DNA of 64,000 nucleotides from Ascidiaceihabitans sp039975415 (GTDB lineage Bacteria; Pseudomonadota; Alphaproteobacteria; Rhodobacterales; Rhodobacteraceae): assembly GCF_039975415.1 (NCBI RefSeq), contig NZ_JBDWHD010000005.1; one strand, written 5' to 3'. Made by a program: the position numbers and the translations under genes. Below, piece after piece: positions 58,099-64,000 of the stretch (position 1 is its first letter; every line of letters begins with the position of its first letter). The notes below the pieces were generated by a model that saw only the letters and a program-made list of their open reading frames with translations, searched no databases and was not told where the DNA came from.

Positions 58099-59505
58099 AA
58101 ACACCCCGTCTTCCACAGTCACAGTGTTGATGATGTTTCCGCTCGCGTCATAGGTGTAGGTTTTGGAATAGTAGTCTTTTGTTTCTGACCCGTCGGTAAA
58201 GACCCGTGTTTGCAAGATGCCGCCCGTGGCGTAGGTTGAGCTGGTAATGTCGCCGCTGTCTTTCACCTGATGTACCGATGCAAGATCGCCCGCTTCATCG
58301 TAAACGCGTTCCAATGTGTCCCAGCTTTTGGTGTTTGCACCGTCATCCATGAATATCCGGCGCAAAGAGCCGTCCTCATAGTATTCGCGCGTTCTGTCAA
58401 AGCCGTTGTCAAAGACGAAATGGTCCCCGACAAATGTGCCTTCTGCGTTGAATGTCTTTTCACGCAAGTCCCAGGACCGGGTGTTTGATCCATCCGAAAG
58501 CCCAACAGTACGTGCACCGGATTCCGCATCGTATTGGGTAATTTTGGCATCGCCCGTGTCGTAGGTTATGGTTCTTTGCGTTGCACTACCGCCTTCGTAT
58601 TCAGTGACGATGCTTTCCCAGATTTGCCCGAGCCCATCGTCGGATTCGTCAAAGAAGGACACTTGGTCCACGATGCCCGCGCCATCATATTGCGTGCGCA
58701 CCAGACGGTCGTCGTTAAACAGGATAACGTCTGCTGCAAGGTCACCTTCCGCGTTATATTCCTTGGCACGGGCTGCCACATTGGCGGATGGGTTTGTTGT
58801 GTATGTTGCCTCGACTGTGCCGCCGTTGTCCAAGGCCCGAAACAACGTCAATGGTGCTCCGCTGGCGTTTGTGACAATGGTCTGAAGGATGTAATCTTCT
58901 TCGTTCTCATAGTCGTAGGTTGTTGTGGTGGTGGCCCCCGTCTGGAACAGCGTTGTTGCGCTGTGCGCTTGCCCGTCGGTGCCATAGACATAGGTGGTGT
59001 TTGCCAACCCGTTGATAAAATCCTCGCCCAAAGCGAATTCCATAACCACCGAAGTGCCTTCAGTGGACGTCACCTGAAACAACACTTCGAGGAATTCGTT
59101 AAGGTACTCTGTCACGGCGGGGTCGTTCGCATTTGGTCGCGACGACACATATGCGATGTCACCACTGCCCGTGATGTTGTGGATCAGCTCTGCCTCATAG
59201 GTTTCGCCTTGGGCGGACACGCTGTAGGTAACGGTGTCTTGCAATCCAAGATCGAGGTTGAAAAACGAATGTCCCTCAACCCATGCAAAAGGGGTGAACA
59301 TATACGTTCCATCACCAGAGATGGTGTAGGTCCCAAACGTGCTGTTTACGGATGTCGGACCTTCGCCCGCGATCACGATCCCATTGACGCTTAGACTGTC
59401 ATAGCCGTTGTCGAACGTGTCATTTAAAAACACATTGCCCGCAGAGGTTTCGGTTTCTGTCACATCGACAATGTCATTGACGGCTGAATTGGGATTGGCG
59501 GGCAT
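58093..59505 (-). CDS. large acidic repeat protein with VCBS-like N-terminus
   Basis: 470 residues from ATG 59505 (GAGGAA upstream). The first 100 residues look like a VCBS/cadherin-like module (D-I-V-D-V-T-E-T-E-T-S-A-G-N-V, G-T-Y-T-I-S-G-D-G-T-Y-M-F-T-P). From about 225 to the end there are 40-50-residue repeats with T-x-Y-D-x2-G, such as Y-N-A-E-G-D-L-A, Y-D-A-S-G-N-I, R-S-W-D-L and K-S-W-D-T, like degenerate YD/RHS repeats. No Sec signal; very acidic. Probably secreted by a type I system or a surface protein. The stop lies in a palindromic repeat. Confidence 0.75.
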   Translation of the reverse strand: MPANPNSAVNDIVDVTETETSAGNVFLNDTFDNGYDSLSVNGIVIAGEGPTSVNSTFGTYTISGDGTYMFTPFAWVEGHSFFNLDLGLQDTVTYSVSAQGETYEAELIHNITGSGDIAYVSSRPNANDPAVTEYLNEFLEVLFQVTSTEGTSVVMEFALGEDFINGLANTTYVYGTDGQAHSATTLFQTGATTTTTYDYENEEDYILQTIVTNASGAPLTLFRALDNGGTVEATYTTNPSANVAARAKEYNAEGDLAADVILFNDDRLVRTQYDGAGIVDQVSFFDESDDGLGQIWESIVTEYEGGSATQRTITYDTGDAKITQYDAESGARTVGLSDGSNTRSWDLREKTFNAEGTFVGDHFVFDNGFDRTREYYEDGSLRRIFMDDGANTKSWDTLERVYDEAGDLASVHQVKDSGDITSSTYATGGILQTRVFTDGSETKDYYSKTYTYDASGNIINTVTVEDGVFG

Positions 59506-59703
59506 AAAGTGTTCCTCAAATTTGATGGGGTCACTTTTGGGATCACAGGTGCGGCGTGTAAACCCTTTGTGCTCTGATGTGCACAAACTTCCCCTTTAGG
59601 TAGGTGCCAGTGCATAAAACAGATGATACTTCGCCCCCGGATCCGAGGTGGGCCGCATTTAAATCCGCTTGGATATGGGCCGAAAGTGCGGCACATGGGG
59701 GAT

Positions 59704-60843
59704 ATGACAGATACCCAAACACCGTTTTCGTTTTCCTTGAACGCCACTGACGGCAAAGCCCGCACTGGCGTGATCCAAACCCCGCGTGGTGACATTCGGA
59801 CACCTGCGTTCATGCCTGTGGGCACCGCGGCCACCGTTAAGGCGATGATGCCCGAAAGTGTCCGTGCCACGGGGGCGGATATACTGCTGGGCAACACCTA
59901 CCATCTGATGCTGCGCCCCACGGCGGAACGCATCGCCAAACTGGGCGGGTTGCACAAGTTCATGAACTGGGACCGCCCGATCCTGACGGATTCAGGTGGC
60001 TTTCAGGTGATGTCACTGGCCGGCCTGCGCAAGCTGACCGAAAAAGGCGTCACGTTCAAATCCCACATCGATGGGTCGAAACACGAAATCACGCCAGAGC
60101 GCTCGATGGAGATCCAGGAACTGCTCGGCTCTGATATTGTGATGTGTTTCGACGAATGTCCCGCACTGCCAGCGGATCGCACACGCATTGGTAAGAGTAT
60201 GGAATTGTCGATGCGCTGGGCGGCACGGTCCAAGGCAGCCTTTGGCGACCGCCCGGGGCATGCGCTGTTTGGCATTCAGCAAGGCGGTTTGGAACAGGAT
60301 TTGCGCGGGCAAAGCGCCGAAGCCCTGCGCGAGATCGGCTTTGATGGGTATGCCGTGGGCGGTCTGGCTGTGGGCGAGGGGCAGGCGGCGATGTTTGATT
60401 GTCTGGACTATGCGCCGGATCAGCTGCCCGTGGACAAGCCGCGTTACCTGATGGGCGTGGGCAAACCTGATGACATCGTGGGGGCCGTGGCGCGGGGCAT
60501 CGACATGATGGATTGCGTGCTGCCGTCGCGCTCGGGGCGCACGGGGCAGGCGTTTACGCGCAAGGGCGTGGTGAACATCAAGAACGCGCGCCACGCCGAC
60601 GATCCGCGCCCGCTTGATGAGGGCTGCGCCTGTCCTGCCTGTTCCAACTATTCCCGCGCCTATCTGCATCATGTGTTCCGCAGCCACGAGATGATTTCGG
60701 GGATGTTGCTGACATGGCACAACCTGCGCTATTTTCAGGACATTATGGACGGTATGCGCGGCGCGATTGCGGCTGGCACGTTTGAGGCGTGGCAGAAAGA
60801 CTTCCACGAGGGCCGTGCGCAAGGGGATATCGAACCGTTGTAA
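59704..60843 (+). CDS. tgt: queuine tRNA-ribosyltransferase
   Basis: 379 residues. T-P-A-F-M-P-V-G-T, D-I-L-L-G-N-T-Y-H-L, the catalytic Asp in L-T-D-S-G-G-F-Q, second Asp in M-D-C-V-L-P, and zinc ligands C-A-C-P-A-C-S with a later His (H-N-L-R-Y). It exchanges guanine 34 for preQ1 in tRNAs for Asp, Asn, His and Tyr. Start at ATG 59704; ATG 59695 is possible. Confidence 0.96.
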   Translation: MTDTQTPFSFSLNATDGKARTGVIQTPRGDIRTPAFMPVGTAATVKAMMPESVRATGADILLGNTYHLMLRPTAERIAKLGGLHKFMNWDRPILTDSGGFQVMSLAGLRKLTEKGVTFKSHIDGSKHEITPERSMEIQELLGSDIVMCFDECPALPADRTRIGKSMELSMRWAARSKAAFGDRPGHALFGIQQGGLEQDLRGQSAEALREIGFDGYAVGGLAVGEGQAAMFDCLDYAPDQLPVDKPRYLMGVGKPDDIVGAVARGIDMMDCVLPSRSGRTGQAFTRKGVVNIKNARHADDPRPLDEGCACPACSNYSRAYLHHVFRSHEMISGMLLTWHNLRYFQDIMDGMRGAIAAGTFEAWQKDFHEGRAQGDIEPL

Positions 60844-60858
60844 AAGGGGGCCGTTGGT

Positions 60859-61101
60859 ATGGCTGAGTTACATGATGCGAGTAAGCCTGCGGGGCATTTG
60901 ATCAAGGTGCGCGAGGATGGATCGGCGCTGCGCAATGACGGGGGGGAGTTGACGCCAGCGGCGCAGAACCCGTGGTATGTGCTGGCGACGGTGTATGTGG
61001 AATACGATGATCTGTAGGATGCGAATCTCGTGGCAAAAAACCGGCGCATTTGGAATGGCTGGGCTTGTCAGGGCCATGAGCGGCGACAAGATATGCGTTA
61101 A
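60859..61101 (+). pseudogene. N-terminal part of a pentapeptide-repeat-type membrane protein gene
   Basis: From ATG 60859 (M-A-E-L-H-D-A-S-K-P-A-G) to T-P-A-A-Q-N-P-W-Y-V-L-A-T-V-Y the frame looks like the start of Rhodobacteraceae pentapeptide-repeat proteins. TAG at 61015-61017 interrupts it, yet the same frame goes on as N-R-R-I-W-N-G-W-A-C-Q-G to TAA 61099. The likely C-terminus is found at 63396-63569, beyond the Hint/RTX gene. Confidence 0.6.
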
Positions 61102-61382
61102 ATCCAACATGATGCTGCGAGGCGGAGAAGGTCCGGTTTGAGCCCAGAGTGTAGAATGCTGCATCTTGCACGAACGGCTGCTATCGAGAAATCGTTGAGA
61201 ATCCGGTGCTGTCGTACGAGTTCTGGCCGGGCCGCAATCATTCCAAATTTGCCTGCAATTTCTTCAATTCAGTCGGTTAGTAAATTCGAAACCGATTTCA
61301 CCGTAAGGTGTCGCATGCTTGGAACCTTAGGGACGAGCGTGGTGCTCGACGTATCGGGTGGTTTTTCGTCGGAGTTCGTTTT
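61102..61382. other. 280-base leader of the Hint/RTX gene
   Basis: No gene is seen. A short hairpin CGAGCGTGGTGCTCG lies near 61333-61347, about 35 bases before the start of the next gene. A GGAG site precedes ATG 61383. No clear promoter boxes. Confidence 0.4.
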
Positions 61383-63116
61383 ATGGCTATTGGGTATTTG
61401 GTTTCTCTGGGCAACAGTATCCTGGATGCAGGTGATGCGATTTCAGGCAGCCAGTCGACTTTCACTACAAGCGACACAATCGGCACCGGCAGCTGGACTT
61501 GGAGCGGCATCTGGGACGGCGACGGTCAAAACTATAACAACGTTACCGATTCAGGCACTTATCAATACGCCACAGATGGCAATGTCTATTTTGTTCCCGA
61601 CAACTGGTATACAGCTAGTGGCACAGCCAGCGCGGCCGCCACTCCTAGCAATATAACCTCAGGCACTTCGGGTGATGATACCATCACCGGCACGTCAGGC
61701 GATGAGGTCATTTATGGCGGTGATGGCAACGACTATTTGACCGGCCGTGCCGGCGACGATTTGATTTTTGGCGGCGAGGGCAATGACAACTACGACACCG
61801 ATACCGGCGACGATACGTTTTACGGTGAAGGTGGCGACGATTGGGTCGCTGTTTACTACAACATGGATGGCGAAACGCTTTTCGGTGGTGAAACCGATGA
61901 GACTTTCGGCGACCTGCTTGAGGTTTATGGTGATTTCGCCGGTGTCGACGCATCGATAACCCTCACCGGGGATGGCGACGGCACGGTTACTTTCGGTGGC
62001 GAAACCGCAAATTTTTCGGAGTTCGAGCGGTTCTATCTGCATTCCGGTGATGACACCTTTGATGGAACGGCGGCGACATCCGATCTGTCTGTGACGACAA
62101 GCACTGGCGATAACCTTATTGTCGGTGGGGCAGGTGACGATGTACTTTCCGGGGGCAGTGGCGAAGACACGATTGAAGGCGGGGCGGGTTCGGATAGCAT
62201 TAATTTGGGCGGCGACAGTGATCGCGATACTGTTGTCACGACCAATTTTTCTGGATCAGATGTAATCTACAACTTCGACCTAACCGATAGCGGCGATGGC
62301 ACCACGATTGACCAGCTCGACGTCTCGGGCCTGATTGACGGCGCCGGCGATCCAGTCAATGCGTGGGATGTCGTGGTGACCGACACCAACGGCGATGGCA
62401 CAGGTGATGCGATCCTGACATTCCCCAACGGGGAAAGCATCACCCTGCAAGGGGTTTTGGCCTCTCAGGTTGATAGCGCACCTGAGCTGAACGCGATGGG
62501 TATTCCCTGTTTCACAGCGGGCACGCAAATTGCGACGCCGATGGGTGATATTGCGGTTGAAGACCTGAGTGTGGGTGATTTGGTCGCGACTGTCGAATAC
62601 GGTCCGAGGCCCGTGCGCTGGATCACAAATTCAGATCTGGGTGATCCGTCAGGGCCACTGTCAGATAATGTCATGCCGGTACGGATCAAACCGGGCACCA
62701 TGGGCAACTCGCGACCTTTGGTTGTGTCGCCACAGCACTGCATCTTAATGACAGACGCTCAAACGGGTGAGAATATCTATGTCAAGGCAAAACACCTAGC
62801 CGAAGAAACATGTATGGCCTCTTTTGCACGGGGTCTGAAGCGTGTGACATATGTTCATGTTCTGTTGGGTCAGCACGCAACACTGTTTTCAAACGATATC
62901 CCAAGTGAGAGCTTTTACCCAGGTCCAATGGCAATAAAAATGTTATCAATACTGAAACGCGCGAAGCTTTATTCGTTGGTACCCGACTTGACTCGCAAGC
63001 CCGTCAAGGAGGCATACGGTCCGCGCGCCGCGCTGATCCTGACCCGCAAGGAGGTGCGCACGAGGGCAGCCAGTAGAAAATTGGCGAAATATTCAGCCAA
63101 TTTCAGGGCGGCTTGA
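61383..63116 (+). CDS. RTX calcium-binding exoprotein with Hint domain
   Basis: 577 residues. Residues about 95-140 and 240-285 hold RTX nonapeptides (G-G-D-G-N-D-Y-L-T, G-G-A-G-D-D-V-L-S-G-G-S-G), which bind Ca2+ outside the cell. The Hint_2 domain starts with the expected Cys (I-P-C-F-T-A-G-T-Q-I-A-T-P, about residue 378) and has V-S-P-Q-H-C-I-L-M-T. The C-terminal 70 residues are basic. No Sec signal, so type I secretion is likely. Hint domains can self-cleave; whether this one does is unknown. No T1SS genes are next to it. Confidence 0.88.
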   Translation: MAIGYLVSLGNSILDAGDAISGSQSTFTTSDTIGTGSWTWSGIWDGDGQNYNNVTDSGTYQYATDGNVYFVPDNWYTASGTASAAATPSNITSGTSGDDTITGTSGDEVIYGGDGNDYLTGRAGDDLIFGGEGNDNYDTDTGDDTFYGEGGDDWVAVYYNMDGETLFGGETDETFGDLLEVYGDFAGVDASITLTGDGDGTVTFGGETANFSEFERFYLHSGDDTFDGTAATSDLSVTTSTGDNLIVGGAGDDVLSGGSGEDTIEGGAGSDSINLGGDSDRDTVVTTNFSGSDVIYNFDLTDSGDGTTIDQLDVSGLIDGAGDPVNAWDVVVTDTNGDGTGDAILTFPNGESITLQGVLASQVDSAPELNAMGIPCFTAGTQIATPMGDIAVEDLSVGDLVATVEYGPRPVRWITNSDLGDPSGPLSDNVMPVRIKPGTMGNSRPLVVSPQHCILMTDAQTGENIYVKAKHLAEETCMASFARGLKRVTYVHVLLGQHATLFSNDIPSESFYPGPMAIKMLSILKRAKLYSLVPDLTRKPVKEAYGPRAALILTRKEVRTRAASRKLAKYSANFRAA

Positions 63117-63160
63117 CTATGGCAGAGCGGTTGTAGCGATGTCTTGATACGTGGCTGAAC

Positions 63161-63298
63161 TCAACAGTCGGCCTTTTGAAATCGTCGAGCTAAAATTTCT
63201 ATCGCTTCGTCTGTCAGGATAACGCCTAAGCCGACGTCCGACATGAACGTAGCGACAGGTTTCTCAAGAGGCCGAAATCTGGGAACCCAATTGCCCAT
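63161..63298 (-). CDS. possible 45-residue protein
   Basis: M-G-N-W-V-P-R-F-R-P-L-E-K, then L-G-V-I-L-T-D-E-A-I-E-I-L-A-R-R-F-Q-K is coherent, but there is no ribosome site before ATG 63298 and no known family. It may be a fragment brought in with the Hint/RTX gene. Confidence 0.25.
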   Translation of the reverse strand: MGNWVPRFRPLEKPVATFMSDVGLGVILTDEAIEILARRFQKADC

Positions 63299-63395
63299 CT
63301 AAGTTATGCTTGTGTCGTAAGCGGTCATTGAACGAAGACTCTCGAAAGTCAGCTTTGTCCGCATAGCTGTCATCCAGACAGCAGCAAGTGCTTCA

Positions 63396-63569
63396 ATGTG
63401 CACGAACGTTAGCTTTCCACTCCTTGGCTTTACCCGCAAGATGCATCCGCATTTCTTTAAATGCACCCCCGCATGGCTCGACACGCTGTCCGGCATGCAA
63501 TCCATCTTCGGAGTGATATTGCTGTTCTTAGTCGGCTTTGCCCTGCGCAACCGCTTTCGCATCAAATAG
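63396..63569 (+). pseudogene. C-terminal fragment of a membrane protein gene, likely that of 60859
   Basis: The frame ends W-L-D-T-L-S-G-M-Q-S-I-F-G-V-I-L-L-F, then L-V-G-F-A-L-R-N-R-F-R-I-K, TAG 63567-63569. One membrane helix and a basic A-L-R-N-R-F-R tail are typical for the C-terminus of pentapeptide-repeat membrane proteins in this family of bacteria. No start of its own. Confidence 0.55.
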
Positions 63570-63572
63570 GGG

Positions 63573-63995
63573 TTACCGCCTGCGCACTCGCTCTATCAGC
63601 TTCACGGCCCAAGGGCGCAGTTTGATCTTCACCTCGTAACGGCCTGTGGCGGTCGGGGGCTTGGGGCGGGCGATGGCGTGGGCTTGGGGGGTGTCTGTCT
63701 CGCCCATCACTTGCGCGCCCACGTCTAAAGTAGCCTGAAGGCGGGACAGCGGGATATGGTCCAGCGCGGTCCAGTCCTCGGCCTTTAGCGCTGCATGGGC
63801 GGCGTCCAGATCAGGGTTGTAGCCTCGCGCGGTTGCAAACTCCGCAGAGCTTTCGGCGTAGCGTGCCAACAGCGCTTGGCGCCGGGCAGGGGGCAGCAGG
63901 CTTTGGTCGCGCGTGCTGCTGTCATTGGGGGTTGCAAAGAACGCCCCCATCAAACGGGCACGCTTTTTGGCGCTGGGCTGCACCATGTTGATCAT
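63573..63995 (-). CDS. hypothetical protein, may continue past the window
   Basis: At least 140 residues. ATG 63995 is the first visible start, but the frame is still open at the window edge. Q-P-S-A-K-K-R-A-R-L-M-G-A-F-F, R-Q-A-L-L-A-R-Y-A-E-S and a basic C-terminus (K-L-R-P-W-A-V-K-L-I-E-R-V-R-R-R). Family not recognised. Confidence 0.55.
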   Translation of the reverse strand: MINMVQPSAKKRARLMGAFFATPNDSSTRDQSLLPPARRQALLARYAESSAEFATARGYNPDLDAAHAALKAEDWTALDHIPLSRLQATLDVGAQVMGETDTPQAHAIARPKPPTATGRYEVKIKLRPWAVKLIERVRRR

Positions 63996-64000
63996 TTGCA

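Overview
The window reads as chromosomal DNA of a marine alphaproteobacterium of the Roseobacter group (Rhodobacteraceae). Pointers are the gene families and their orders: an Fe-S APS-reductase-type assimilatory sulfate operon with DUF2849 and DUF934 partners, TRAP transporters, an Hint/RTX exoprotein, an SBP56-type methanethiol oxidase and an IF3 gene with an ATC start. Housekeeping blocks are intact. Between them lie accessory stretches with many broken genes, so this genome appears to be losing catabolic and regulatory genes.

Layout. 1-3830: end of a CoxM-like flavoprotein, a small secreted protein, infC, an Ala-rich 11-residue-repeat protein and a TauD-like dioxygenase. 3887-9962: ferredoxin-NADP reductase, then the tightly overlapped minus-strand operon cysG-DUF2849-cysI-cysH-DUF934 with a divergent Lrp/AsnC regulator. 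9959-11882: cytochrome P450 and a LysE exporter. 12029-18433: dctB-dctD and a dctPQM C4-dicarboxylate TRAP operon with two DctD-type operators. The DctD here has lost the Walker A lysine and the GAFTGA loop. 18587-21465: tpiA (its stop codon lies in a palindromic repeat), a 2OG oxygenase, a TfoX-like protein and two Fe-S assembly proteins.

21674-31760 is accessory DNA: an unrecognised two-gene membrane/soluble module, a phage-type cytosine methyltransferase remnant with two informative overlapping frames, a chemoreceptor with a C-terminal WEEF tail, an IS3-family end, several unknown proteins (one with an in-frame TGA), a YHS protein, a small membrane protein and an AraC regulator. 31923-38170 is a coherent divergent locus: frmA-blh-sqr on the minus strand and iclR-mtoX-membrane protein on the plus strand. 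Together they could oxidise methanethiol to formaldehyde and sulfide and clear both products.

38171-45266 mixes intact genes (M20 amidohydrolase, PhnA-like protein, Lrp regulator, ThDP enzyme) with decayed ones (LysR, enoyl-CoA hydratase, others, truncated uxuA). 45263-51254 is an unsaturated-uronate operon: TRAP dctPQM, SDR, kdgF, kdgK and the uxuA stub, with a divergent FadR-type GntR gene and TGGGATA operators. 51650-52947 holds a broken VOC gene and a frameshifted LysR gene. 53100-56742 is a GST-cupin-SDR-amine oxidase-TetR operon behind a TetR palindrome, followed by decayed TetR, FMO and SDR genes. 58093-63995: a large repeat protein, tgt, a pentapeptide-protein gene apparently split by a Hint/RTX exoprotein gene, and a hypothetical protein running to the window edge.
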